Assembly: GCA_002305755.1 (NCBI GenBank)
Contig: DBQV01000053.1
Location: 2,179-34,740 of the forward strand
Length of the DNA: 32,562 bases
Direction of reading: 5' to 3'
Origin: Christensenella sp. UBA1385
GTDB taxonomy: Bacteria; Bacillota; Clostridia; Christensenellales; Aristaeellaceae
Positions 15,073 to 23,290 of the stretch are shown here, piece after piece. Each line of letters starts with the position of its first letter. The first letter of the stretch is position 1. A program made the position numbers and the translations under genes. The notes under the pieces are model-generated. The model was not told the origin of the DNA, made no database searches, and was given only the letters and a program-made list of their open reading frames with translations.

Positions 15073-16512
15073 TCAGCAGTGCCCGATCACCTCCGCATAG
15101 AAGCGCGCCAGATCAGGCAGCAGGCTGAGCGGCACGCGCTCGTCGCGCCCGTGGATCATGCCGCGCTGCAGCTTGGATAGCGGCATCCCCGAAAAGCGGT
15201 AGACGCAGGGGCTGATGCGGCAGTAGTGCCGGCTGTCGCTGGCCGCCACCATCAGATAGGGAGAAACGATCGCCTCCGGGTAGACCGAGAGGATGGAATC
15301 CTTCAGCCGCTGCCACGGCTCCCCTGATGAGGGAGAAACGGCGGATGGTTCGCTCCCTCGCCGGACGCTCACCTCCACATCCTTGTCCGCGATCAGCCGC
15401 CGCAGGCTTTCCGCCGCCCCCTCGATGCTGTCGCCGGGGATCAGGCGCAGGTTGAGCCCTGCCTTCGCCTGCCGGGGCAGCACATTGTAGCTGTCCGCCG
15501 CGGAAAGGCGGGTGAGCGCCGCGGTGGTCCTCACCAGCGCGTTCATCTCGCCGCCCGCCCTGCGGCAGATGAGATCAAGCAGCGGGGAAAAGAGAAAGAG
15601 ATTGGCAAAGATCAGCCGATAGCTCAGCGTGGAGTGCCTGCCCAGCGTATCAAACAGCGCGGCGGCTGGCGCGGTCAGGCGGAAGGGCAGGGGCTTTTTG
15701 GAAACGGCGTCCAGCGCCTTGGCCAGCACGCCCACCGCCTGCCGCGCGGGCGGGGCGCTGGCGTGGCCGCCCCTGCCCTCGGCCGTCAGGTCGATAAAGG
15801 CGCTGCCCTTCTCGGCGATGCCCACCACCGCCACGGGCGGCTTCACGCCGGGGAAGGCCCCTTCCACAATGGCGCCGCCCTCATCCAGCACAAAGCCGGG
15901 GCGCACGCCGCGCTTTTCGAGCGCGTCCACGATCGCGGCGGTATCCGAGCCCAGGCATTCCTCGTCGCCGCCCAGCGAAATGTAAAGGTCGCCCGCGGGC
16001 ACAAAGCCCTGCGCGGCCAGATGCTCCGCGGCCTCCAGCAGGCCCAGCACCGTGCATTTGGTGTCCAGCGCGCCGCGGCCCCAGACCTCGCCGTCCAGGA
16101 TGCGCCCCTCAAAGGGCGGCACGCTCCAATCCTCCCCCTGCGCGGGCACCACGTCATAGTGGGCCATCAGCACGGAGGGCTCAGCCTGCCCCCGGCCCGC
16201 AAGGCGCAGCAGCAGGCCGTTTTTTCCGATGATCTCCTCCTCAAAGCGCTCGAACACATGGGGGTAGAGCTCCCTCAGCAGCGCCCGGAAGCCTTCAAAC
16301 TGCGTCGGGTCGGCGAGGCCCTCCTCAGCGTAGCTGACGGTCTTCTGCCGGATCATGCGGGCCAGCCGCTCACCCAGCTCCCGTTCCCCCGCGAAGGCCG
16401 GCCCCGCGGCCGGCGGCAGCGCCTGCTCAGGCGGCCTGAAGCGCAGCGCGCGGATGAAAAGGATCGCCGCCAGCGCCGCCAGCGCGGCCAGCGGGATCAG
16501 CAGCGCGGTCAT
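15073..16512 (-). CDS. Membrane-anchored M20-family metallopeptidase
   Basis: A 479-aa di-zinc hydrolase of the M20 family, close in layout to Gly-X carboxypeptidase/PM20D1-like enzymes, which cut dipeptides or N-acyl amino acids. An N-terminal membrane segment (residues 4-22) followed by a Pro-rich stretch suggests an anchor with the catalytic part probably outside. Metal ligands are visible: His118 and Asp120 (MAHYDVVP), Asp150 (GRGALDTK), Glu184/Glu185 (GGDEECLGSD), Asp210 (VLDEGG) and a C-terminal His in DSRHYCRIS. The ATG overlaps the stop of the upstream membrane-protein gene (ATGA), so all three genes of this unit are coupled. The substrate is not known. Confidence 0.88.
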   Translation of the reverse strand: MTALLIPLAALAALAAILFIRALRFRPPEQALPPAAGPAFAGERELGERLARMIRQKTVSYAEEGLADPTQFEGFRALLRELYPHVFERFEEEIIGKNGLLLRLAGRGQAEPSVLMAHYDVVPAQGEDWSVPPFEGRILDGEVWGRGALDTKCTVLGLLEAAEHLAAQGFVPAGDLYISLGGDEECLGSDTAAIVDALEKRGVRPGFVLDEGGAIVEGAFPGVKPPVAVVGIAEKGSAFIDLTAEGRGGHASAPPARQAVGVLAKALDAVSKKPLPFRLTAPAAALFDTLGRHSTLSYRLIFANLFLFSPLLDLICRRAGGEMNALVRTTAALTRLSAADSYNVLPRQAKAGLNLRLIPGDSIEGAAESLRRLIADKDVEVSVRRGSEPSAVSPSSGEPWQRLKDSILSVYPEAIVSPYLMVAASDSRHYCRISPCVYRFSGMPLSKLQRGMIHGRDERVPLSLLPDLARFYAEVIGHC

Positions 16513-17225
16513 GCCCCCTCCCCCTTTCCGGCGGGTTTTTCATCCAGCAGGCCCTTTTTGTACAGCACGCGCGCCGCCCCGATGGCGATCAGCGCGCCCA
16601 GCGGCACCAGAACGCTGACGCTCTTGGCAAGGCCAGGCACGGCCAGGAAGAGCGCCACCATGCAGACCAGGGGGGCCATGGCGATCTTCGGGCTCTTGGC
16701 GATGAAGGCCACGCCCAGGGCGCCGAACATGGCGGGCAGGATGTTGTCAAAGGCGGGGCGCAGCACGGGCGATTCCAGCACCGGCTGCAGGTAACCCAGC
16801 AGGAACACCCCCAGCGCGATGATCAGCGTGGTGATGAGCGAGCTGGCGGCGATGGCGATGGTGGAGATCACATCCCCCTCCTCCGTGCCGGCGCGCACAT
16901 GGGCCGCCTGCATGGCGTTGAGCGCGGCGGGCACCTTGAGGCTGGTAAGGCTGCCCGTGACAAAGGCCAGATAGGAGCCGCCCGTGCCCAGCATGGGCAC
17001 GAAGGTGAGCACCTCGATGATGCCCACCGTCCAGTACATGGGGGCAACGCCCAGCAGCGCCTTGAGCACGGCGCCGAGGGGCGGCCAGGCGTCAAAATAG
17101 ACGCAGACGGCGGCCGGTACGGCCAGCATCAGGATCAGGGCCATGCTGTCCCAAATGCGGCCCTGAAGGTGCACGCTGCGCTCGTAGGCGGACAGGTTGA
17201 CAGCGGGTCTCTCTTTCTTTTTCAT
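16509..17225 (-). CDS. Multi-pass membrane protein, partner of the DUF5058-like protein
   Basis: 238 aa with about six hydrophobic segments and a basic N-terminus. No named family is clear to me. It carries VPAALNAMQAAHVRAGTEEGD before a membrane helix, which parallels a segment in the upstream DUF5058-like protein, so the two may be related half-units of one transporter. AGGAGG lies just before its ATG at 17225; it starts 10 bases after its neighbour ends and overlaps the peptidase start by 4 bases. A role in moving the peptidase substrate or product is inferred from this coupling. Confidence 0.7.
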   Translation of the reverse strand: MKKKERPAVNLSAYERSVHLQGRIWDSMALILMLAVPAAVCVYFDAWPPLGAVLKALLGVAPMYWTVGIIEVLTFVPMLGTGGSYLAFVTGSLTSLKVPAALNAMQAAHVRAGTEEGDVISTIAIAASSLITTLIIALGVFLLGYLQPVLESPVLRPAFDNILPAMFGALGVAFIAKSPKIAMAPLVCMVALFLAVPGLAKSVSVLVPLGALIAIGAARVLYKKGLLDEKPAGKGEGA

Positions 17226-17235
17226 GCTCTCCTCC

Positions 17236-17958
17236 TCAGCGCATCAGCGCGGTCAGCGGGATGCTGAGCGCCATCGCGCCCAGCATGCACAGCGGCATGG
17301 CGTACTGCTCCAGCCAGCCCCACCTGAACTTTTTGATGGCCAGGCCGCACAGGGCCATCAGCAGGGCGGACACCAGCGCCACCGCGATGGGGATAAAGCC
17401 CGGCAGGCCCTTGCGCACATCGGCGAAGAGGAGGCCCACAAAGGCGCTGATCATGCCCAGAAAGAGGCTGTCCGACAGGATGTCGCCCCAGCGCCTGTCG
17501 CGGCCGGAGATGGCCAGCATCCCGCTCTGGATGGGCCGCAGCGCCAGGATGACCAGCAGCAGGCCCGAGAGGATGCCCACCGTCATCACCCAGGCGATGG
17601 CGGTAAAGGTCTCAGGGTCGGTCACCGTCCGGGTCACAGTGGTCTCCATGGCGCTAGCCGCGATGCTGGCGGCGGGCAGCTCATAGGTGACGGCCCCCAG
17701 CACGCTCAGCCGCAGCCAGGGAAAGGGCAGGCCCAGAAACTGGCTGAGCGTGATCACGCCCACGAGGATGCTGACGGCGGGCGCGACGGAGAAAAGGGCG
17801 CTGGAGAGGGCGGTCTTGCGCACGGTGGCGGCCGAAATGCCGAGGCGCCTTGCCTGGCGCGCGGCCTTCACCAGGAAGAAGACCGACTGCGCGGCCACGA
17901 ACAGCACCACCACGGCCGATAGGGCGTAGAGAAAGGGATGGTTGACGGAGAAAGCCAT
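17236..17958 (-). CDS. DUF5058-like membrane protein
   Basis: 240 aa with about six to seven transmembrane segments. The start (NHPFLYALSAVVVLFVAAQS) and LPFPWLRLSVLGAVTYELPA match what I know of the DUF5058 family, which has no assigned function. AAAGGAGG precedes the ATG, and a textbook sigma-A promoter (18007-18035) drives it. It is the first gene of a three-gene unit with another membrane protein and an M20 peptidase. An integral-membrane transporter subunit is the best guess. Confidence 0.75.
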   Translation of the reverse strand: MAFSVNHPFLYALSAVVVLFVAAQSVFFLVKAARQARRLGISAATVRKTALSSALFSVAPAVSILVGVITLSQFLGLPFPWLRLSVLGAVTYELPAASIAASAMETTVTRTVTDPETFTAIAWVMTVGILSGLLLVILALRPIQSGMLAISGRDRRWGDILSDSLFLGMISAFVGLLFADVRKGLPGFIPIAVALVSALLMALCGLAIKKFRWGWLEQYAMPLCMLGAMALSIPLTALMR

Positions 17959-18006
17959 AGGCTGTGCCTCCTTTTTATGATGATGAATCGCTCCGGTTCC
18001 AGCGCC

Positions 18007-18035
18007 AATATACAGTCAGCCTTCGGGGGTGTCAA
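18007..18035 (-). promoter_or_regulatory. Promoter of the DUF5058/peptidase operon
   Basis: On the minus strand: TTGACA (18035-18030), 17-base spacer, TATATT (18012-18007). Near-consensus sigma-A promoter. Confidence 0.8.
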
Positions 18036-18045
18036 GGCGGGCCGA

Positions 18046-18075
18046 TTGACACGCGCGCGCCGCGGTTGATATGAT
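18046..18075 (+). promoter_or_regulatory. Promoter of the transglutaminase-like gene
   Basis: TTGACA (18046-18051), 18-base spacer, TATGAT (18070-18075). Its -35 box lies only 10 bases from that of the divergent operon, so one bound regulator could affect both. Confidence 0.75.
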
Positions 18076-18121
18076 GCGCCCATCCGCCCCCGCCGGGCGG
18101 CAGGAGAAAGGGAGGTACAAG

Positions 18122-19462
18122 ATGATAAAAAGACTGCTCTGTGCAATGCTGGCAGCAGCCCTGACGCTGAGCCCCGCTCTCTCGCTGGGCGCTTCCGCCC
18201 CCACCCCCGTCAAGGAACTGGCCTATGCCTATATCGATACCAGCGCCCCCTATCTGACCATCGGGCAGCCCTTCACCTTTTCGGTGGTGCTGGCCGAGGC
18301 GCCCGACCCGTATCTTTTCAAGTACACGCTCTACCACAACGCCGACGTGACGGCCAACGAGGATTTCCTCCCGGTCGATTCCGCGGAGAAGCTGCAGGGG
18401 CAGGCGGAGTTCACCGTCACGCCTGGGGAGCGCGGCAAGTATTTCCTCGAGGTGGAGGTGTCGGACGAAAGCTACCGCTATGTCAAGCTGACCTCCCAGC
18501 CCCTGTTCGGCTATGAGGCGGCCGAGCGGGAAGACCCGGCCACGCTGCCCGGCAAGGTGAGCCGTCTGACGGACGAGCTGGCGGAGCAGGGCTACACCGA
18601 CGACTACGACAAGGCCCTGTGGCTCAGCAACTGGCTGACCCACAACGCCGATTACGATGAAAGCATGCAGGAGCACCACCCCGAGGGCGTGCTGCTGCGC
18701 GGCACAGGCGTGTGCGAAAGCTACGCGCTGGCCTACCAGATGCTGCTGCAGGAGGCCGGCATCGAAAGCCTGTATGTGACCGGCTACAGCCGGGGCGAGC
18801 CGCACGCCTGGAACCTTGTGCGGCTGAACGGCGAATGGACCTATGTGGACACCACCTGGAACGATCCCAAGGGCGGCGGGGCCGAGAACTGCGATTATTT
18901 CGGGCTGACCGACGAACTGCTGGGGCGTGACCATGACTGGAGCTATTCCAACTTCATCCCCCCGGCCGCGGTGGGCGCCGGGTCCAACTACAACGTCAGG
19001 AACGGCTACCTGCCCTTTGACAGCGCGCAGTCGCTGCAGGCTCTTCTTGACGGCGCCGCCGGGGCGCGCGAAAGCTCTCTGGCCCTCACCTATCAGGGCG
19101 GCGACAAATACTTCTCCACCGAAGATGAGGTGAAGAAGTGGTTTCGAGATCACGGGTACCGCTACTTTTTAGAGAGCTGGAGCATGACGGGCAGCGCCTT
19201 CTCCTCGCAGCTTGAGCTGAGCTACCGGCCCAGCGAGGGCTACCTCGGCTTTGAGGACGAAGCAGGCTTCAGCGCCCTGATGGAAGAGCAGCTGAAAGGC
19301 AGGCCCGAAAGCCTGAAGGTCTATTACGCGGGCCCCGATCCCTATTTCATGATCCGCAGCCTGCTGGATAACTGGCTCTACGACAACGGCGCCGCCTTCG
19401 GCCTCAAAAGCTATCAGTACAGCTATACCGACAAAACGGCGGAGATCACGCTCAGCTACTGA
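18122..19462 (+). CDS. Secreted transglutaminase-like protein
   Basis: 446 aa. Signal peptide at residues 1 to about 24 (RLLCAMLAAALTLSPALSLG), an Ig-like beta domain at about 30-130, then a transglutaminase-like cysteine protease domain with the triad Cys198 (GTGVCESYA), His228 (EPHAWN) and Asp243 (YVDTTWNDP). The C-terminal part (from about 315) is of unknown function. Such proteins cut or cross-link peptides at the cell surface. GGGAGG just upstream fixes ATG 18122 as start. It is divergent from the M20 peptidase operon, so a shared role in processing outside peptides is possible but unproven. Confidence 0.87.
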   Translation: MIKRLLCAMLAAALTLSPALSLGASAPTPVKELAYAYIDTSAPYLTIGQPFTFSVVLAEAPDPYLFKYTLYHNADVTANEDFLPVDSAEKLQGQAEFTVTPGERGKYFLEVEVSDESYRYVKLTSQPLFGYEAAEREDPATLPGKVSRLTDELAEQGYTDDYDKALWLSNWLTHNADYDESMQEHHPEGVLLRGTGVCESYALAYQMLLQEAGIESLYVTGYSRGEPHAWNLVRLNGEWTYVDTTWNDPKGGGAENCDYFGLTDELLGRDHDWSYSNFIPPAAVGAGSNYNVRNGYLPFDSAQSLQALLDGAAGARESSLALTYQGGDKYFSTEDEVKKWFRDHGYRYFLESWSMTGSAFSSQLELSYRPSEGYLGFEDEAGFSALMEEQLKGRPESLKVYYAGPDPYFMIRSLLDNWLYDNGAAFGLKSYQYSYTDKTAEITLSY

Positions 19463-19489
19463 TGCCGCAAGTCAGGAGATCCGGCAGCA

Positions 19490-19810
19490 TCAGATAAAAG
19501 AAAGGTATTTTTCCGTTCTGTCAAGAAATTCATCCAGGCTGAAGTAGCCGGATTCCTGCAGGGCCTTTTTCCCCAGGATATAAAGGCATACCGTAGGGGC
19601 GGACAGTATGCCCCTTTGCGCGGCGATCATCGGATGGTCTTCCACGGAAATATACCGCATCAGAACCTCCGGGTGCTCCCGGCCCCAGCGATCCAGTTTC
19701 AGCCTGATGGCCGCGCAGGGAGCGCAGGCGGCCGTTCCGAACTGCAGGATGACGGCCTTGTTGGTTGCAACCATTTGATCGGGGTTTTCGTCTGTTTCCA
19801 GGTTTCTCAT
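19490..19810 (-). CDS. Thioredoxin-like protein with a CAPC motif
   Basis: A 106-aa single-domain thioredoxin fold. FGTAACAPCAAI places the redox pair at Cys29 and Cys32, and Pro72 (SAPTVC) is the cis-proline. CAPC instead of CGPC suggests a changed redox potential or partner. Another Cys follows the cis-Pro. There is no signal peptide, so it is cytosolic. The ribosome binding site is weak. It is convergent with the transglutaminase-like gene, 27 bases away. Confidence 0.85.
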   Translation of the reverse strand: MRNLETDENPDQMVATNKAVILQFGTAACAPCAAIRLKLDRWGREHPEVLMRYISVEDHPMIAAQRGILSAPTVCLYILGKKALQESGYFSLDEFLDRTEKYLSFI

Positions 19811-19954
19811 TGTTCCGTCTCTTTTTGCCGCGCTCTGTCAGGTGCTTTTCCCTGATTCGGCCCGTGCCGTCCGGCGTTGCCGTCTTCGCGCGGCTTGGCG
19901 GGGCCTTCGGGCCCCCCGGCTCGGGGCCGGCGGTCAGGTGGAAGGGCGTCGGTT

Positions 19955-20452
19955 CTAACGGTCCCACTCATAGGCGAGCTTGGGCCCGCCGTCAAACAGT
20001 ATGCGGCCGCAGTACGAAAACCCCTCTCTGTCGAGAATGTGCCGCATCACCCTGTTTTCCTCCTGCGTATCAACCCGGATGGCCTCGATGCCCCTTTCCA
20101 GGCAAAAGGCCTTGATCAGGGAAAAGGCCTCGCCGGACAGGCCGCGCCCCCGCGCGGCCGCGCCAAAGGCCAGCCGATGCACAACGGCATAGGGGCGCTC
20201 CGTCTTCCAGGCGCCCTCGATCTGGCGATAGGCCGGTTCATCGCCTATGATCAGGCAGCAATAGCCCAGCAGCTTCTCATCCTCCGCAAACACATAGCCG
20301 ATCCCGCTCTCGATGTCCTGCGCGATAGTGTTCAGGCTGGGATAGCCGGGATGCCACTGCACAAAGCCCATGGAACGCTGAAAGGCCTTCGCCTCCTCGA
20401 TCATCTGAAAACAGGCCTGCTCCTCGCCGGCTGCGGCGGTGCGCATGATCAT
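19955..20452 (-). CDS. GNAT-family N-acetyltransferase
   Basis: 165 aa with the GNAT acetyl-CoA motif RLAFGAAARGRGLSGEAF at about 90-107 and the closing strand GFSYCGRILFDGG. The acceptor is unknown. GGAGGT nine bases upstream supports ATG 20452; the longer frame that runs into pcp is not a real start. It follows pcp by 26 bases and may be the last gene of that operon. Confidence 0.87.
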   Translation of the reverse strand: MIMRTAAAGEEQACFQMIEEAKAFQRSMGFVQWHPGYPSLNTIAQDIESGIGYVFAEDEKLLGYCCLIIGDEPAYRQIEGAWKTERPYAVVHRLAFGAAARGRGLSGEAFSLIKAFCLERGIEAIRVDTQEENRVMRHILDREGFSYCGRILFDGGPKLAYEWDR

Positions 20453-20478
20453 TTTCTCTTTACCTCCAGATTGCCCCG

Positions 20479-21060
20479 TCAGGCTTCCGCCACCGCCCGG
20501 AGCGCCGCTTCCACGCCGCGGGCCAGTTCCTCCGGGCCGGGGGTATCGGGCGACAGGGCGGGCAGGTGCATAAAGCCCGCGCGGATCTGCGGGCTTTCTC
20601 TTTGACAATAGCTGAGCAGGCTGTACATCAGGTGGTTGCACACATAGCTGCCCGCGCTCAGGCTGAGGGCGGCGGGCAGGCCCGCGTCTGAGATGGCCTG
20701 CGCCATGCGCTTGACGGGCAGGGTGCTGAAGATGGCGGCCGGTCCGCCCTCCTCTACCGGCAGATCGACCGGCTGCGCGCCCGCGTTATCGGGGATGCGC
20801 GCGTCCCTGAGGTTGACGGCTACGCGCTCGGGCGTGAGCGCCGCTCTCCCGCCCGCTTCGCCAAGGCACAGCACGGCATCAGGCTTTTCCCGTCGGACGG
20901 CTTCCCGCAGCAGCCGGGCCGAGCCTTCAAAGGTGACGGGCAGGATCATCCTGATGAGCTCCGCCTCCACGCTTTGCGCGTCCACCAGCGCAAGCGCCTC
21001 CTGCGAGGCGTTGACGGAGCTTGAGCCGAATGGCTCAAAGGCGGTGACGAGTATCTTCAC
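20479..21060 (-). CDS. pcp: Pyrrolidone-carboxylate peptidase
   Basis: A 193-aa cytosolic cysteine peptidase (family C15) that removes N-terminal pyroglutamate from peptides. The triad is visible: Glu78 (LTPERVAVN), Cys141 (GSYVCNHLMY) and His165 (GFMHLP). The opening KILVTAFEPFG is diagnostic. It starts with GTG at 21060, overlapping the nfnB stop by 4 bases, with GGGAGG upstream. Length is slightly below the usual 200-215. Confidence 0.95.
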   Translation of the reverse strand: MKILVTAFEPFGSSSVNASQEALALVDAQSVEAELIRMILPVTFEGSARLLREAVRREKPDAVLCLGEAGGRAALTPERVAVNLRDARIPDNAGAQPVDLPVEEGGPAAIFSTLPVKRMAQAISDAGLPAALSLSAGSYVCNHLMYSLLSYCQRESPQIRAGFMHLPALSPDTPGPEELARGVEAALRAVAEA

Positions 21061-22442
21061 GGCGTCTTCCCTCCCTGCAAGGCCCGGTCGATATCCACGG
21101 CCGCGGCCTTGCCCGCGCCCATAGCCAGGATGACCGTAGCCGCGCCGGTGACGGCGTCGCCGCCGGCCCAGACGCGGCCCTTGCGGGTCAGCCCGTTTTC
21201 ATCGGCGATGATGCGGCCGCGGCTGTCTGTCTCCAGCCCCTGGGTGCGCCGGGGCAGCAGGGGGTTCGGGTCCGTGCCGATGGCCATGATCACGGTATCG
21301 ACGGGCATCTCAAACTCGCTGCCCTCGATGCGGCTGAAGCCGCGCCGGCCGGATTCATCCGGCTCGCCCAGCTGCATCCTGACGCAGCGAAGGCCGCGCA
21401 CCCAGCCCTTGTCGCCCAGGATCTCAAGCGGCGCGCACAGCGTATGGAAGCGGATGCCTTCCTCCTCGGCGTGACGCACCTCTTCCAGCCTCGCGGGCAG
21501 CTCTTCCATGCCGCGGCGGTAGACGATGGCCACCTCCTGCGCGCCAAGGCGCAGGGCGGAGCGCGCCGCGTCCATGGCCACGTTGCCGCCGCCCACCACG
21601 GCCACCCGGTGGCCGCGCAGCACCGGCGTGGCGGAATCCTCCCGCCATGCGCCCATCAGGTTGACGCGCGTGAGGTATTCGTTGGCCGAGAGCACGCCGT
21701 TCAGCCCCTCGCCGGGGATGCCCATAAAGCGCGGCAGCCCCGCGCCCGAGCCGATGTACACAGCCTCATAGCCGTCCTCAAACAGCTCGTCCACCGTGAT
21801 GGTGCGGCCGATCACGATGTTGCAGGCGATCTCCACGCCCAGCTTTTCCAGCGCCTCCACCTCGCGGCGCACCACCGCCTTGGGCAGGCGGAACTCGGGG
21901 ATGCCGTAGGTGAGCACGCCGCCGGGGGCGTGCAGTGCCTCGAACACAGTCACCTGATAGCCCATCCTGGCCAGCTCGCCCGCCGCGCTGATGCCCGAGG
22001 GGCCCGCGCCCACCACGGCCACGCGGTGGCCGTTCCAGCCGATCTCCGCCGCCGCGGGATAGTTCTTCCGCTGCCAGGTATCGGCGGCATAGCGCTCCAG
22101 ATGGCCGATGGCGACCGGCTCGCCCTTGATGCCGCGCACACAGCGCTGCTCGCACTGCTTTTCCTGCGGGCACACGCGGCCGCAGACGGCCGGCAGCGCC
22201 GTGTAGCGGCTGAGCGTTTCAAAGGCCCCGTCGTCGTCGCCCTCGGCGATGCGGGCGATAAAGCCCGGTATGTCGATGCCCACGGGGCAGCCATCCACAC
22301 AGGGCCTGTTTTTGCACTTCAGGCAGCGCGCTGCCTCCCGGCGCGCCTCCTGCGGGCCGTAGCCCAGGCTGACCTCCTGAAAATCCCCCCTGCGCAGGGC
22401 GGGATCGCGCAGAGGCATGGGAACGCGGCCGCTGTCCTTCAT
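21057..22442 (-). CDS. nfnB: Nfn transhydrogenase large subunit (GltD-like)
   Basis: 461 aa. With NfnA it forms the cytosolic electron-bifurcating enzyme that couples NADH and reduced ferredoxin to NADP+ reduction. Two N-terminal cysteine groups for [4Fe-4S] clusters are present (Cys40, 43, 48, 52 and Cys87, 91, 97, 101). The FAD site VAVVGAGPSG is at 141-150, and the NADP(H) Rossmann motif VAVVGGGNVAMD at about 274-285. The family is often labelled glutamate synthase small subunit; the 4-base overlap with an NfnA-type gene favours the transhydrogenase. Confidence 0.88.
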   Translation of the reverse strand: MKDSGRVPMPLRDPALRRGDFQEVSLGYGPQEARREAARCLKCKNRPCVDGCPVGIDIPGFIARIAEGDDDGAFETLSRYTALPAVCGRVCPQEKQCEQRCVRGIKGEPVAIGHLERYAADTWQRKNYPAAAEIGWNGHRVAVVGAGPSGISAAGELARMGYQVTVFEALHAPGGVLTYGIPEFRLPKAVVRREVEALEKLGVEIACNIVIGRTITVDELFEDGYEAVYIGSGAGLPRFMGIPGEGLNGVLSANEYLTRVNLMGAWREDSATPVLRGHRVAVVGGGNVAMDAARSALRLGAQEVAIVYRRGMEELPARLEEVRHAEEEGIRFHTLCAPLEILGDKGWVRGLRCVRMQLGEPDESGRRGFSRIEGSEFEMPVDTVIMAIGTDPNPLLPRRTQGLETDSRGRIIADENGLTRKGRVWAGGDAVTGAATVILAMGAGKAAAVDIDRALQGGKTP

Positions 22443-23284
22443 CGGGCCTTCTCCTTTTCATACAGGCGGCAGGCCTCCTCGCGCGCGTGGGCCTCAAAAT
22501 CGCGGTACATGCCGCTGCGCGCGATGGCCTCGTCAAAATCGACCTGATGGCCGTCAAACTCCGGCCCGTCCACGCAGGCGAACTTCATCTGCCCGTTCAC
22601 GCTCAGGCGGCAGCCGCCGCACATACCGGTGCCGTCCACCATAATGGCGTTCATGGAAACGGTGGTTTTCACGTTATATTTCCGTGTCAGAGCGCACACG
22701 GCCTTCATCATCGGCAAAGGGCCGATGGCCAGCACCTCGTCATAGCGCTCTCCGGCCGAAAGGCGCTCTTCCAGCGCCTTTGTCACAAAGCCCTTTTCGC
22801 CCGCGCTGCCGTCGTCCGTCAGCAGGGTAAAGCGGTCGCAGACGGTGCGGAACTCATCCTCAAGCAGCGCCGCCTCCGCGTTTCTGAAGCCCACGATGCC
22901 GTCCACATACGCGCCCTCGCGCTTCAGCTGTTTAGCGGAGGGGTAGGCGATGGCACAGCCGAGGCCGCCGCCCACCACGCACACGCGGGCAAGGCCGGAG
23001 AGGCGGCTGGGCTCGCCCAGCGGGCCCACGAAATCGCGGATGCTGTCGCCCTCTGTCAGTTGGTCCAGCTCCATGGTGCCGGCGCCGAGCACCTGGTAGA
23101 TGATGCTCACCACGCCCGCCTGCGCGTCGCTGTCCATGACGGTGAAGGGGATGCGCTTGGAGTTTTCGCCCGCCCGCAGGATGATGAACTGCCCCACCTG
23201 CGCCTTTCTGGCGACCAGCGGGGCCTCCACGTCAATGCGGACGGAGATCGGGTTCAGCCGTGTTTTACGAAGGATCTTATACAT
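22439..23284 (-). CDS. nfnA: Nfn transhydrogenase small subunit (ferredoxin-NADP reductase-like)
   Basis: 281 aa, the length of known NfnA. It has a flavin-binding beta-barrel (about 1-95, with RIPFTVMD), a nucleotide-binding domain (VCVVGGGLGCA at about 101-111) and a C-terminal [2Fe-2S] site: DGTGMCGGC with Cys222 and Cys225, then Cys237. It is the NADH-oxidising partner in the bifurcating complex. Similar proteins serve in sulfide or dihydroorotate dehydrogenases; the coupled nfnB decides the call. It starts 6 bases after capA ends. Confidence 0.87.
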   Translation of the reverse strand: MYKILRKTRLNPISVRIDVEAPLVARKAQVGQFIILRAGENSKRIPFTVMDSDAQAGVVSIIYQVLGAGTMELDQLTEGDSIRDFVGPLGEPSRLSGLARVCVVGGGLGCAIAYPSAKQLKREGAYVDGIVGFRNAEAALLEDEFRTVCDRFTLLTDDGSAGEKGFVTKALEERLSAGERYDEVLAIGPLPMMKAVCALTRKYNVKTTVSMNAIMVDGTGMCGGCRLSVNGQMKFACVDGPEFDGHQVDFDEAIARSGMYRDFEAHAREEACRLYEKEKAR

Positions 23285-23290
23285 AGTGCC

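Noticed and set aside
15634..16794. Long plus-strand frame opposite the M20 peptidase
   Set aside because: Arg/Gln/His-rich shadow spanning two real minus-strand genes.
19861..19954. G+C-rich inverted repeats between the thioredoxin-like and GNAT genes
   Set aside because: Stems without a T-run on either strand; not enough to call a terminator.
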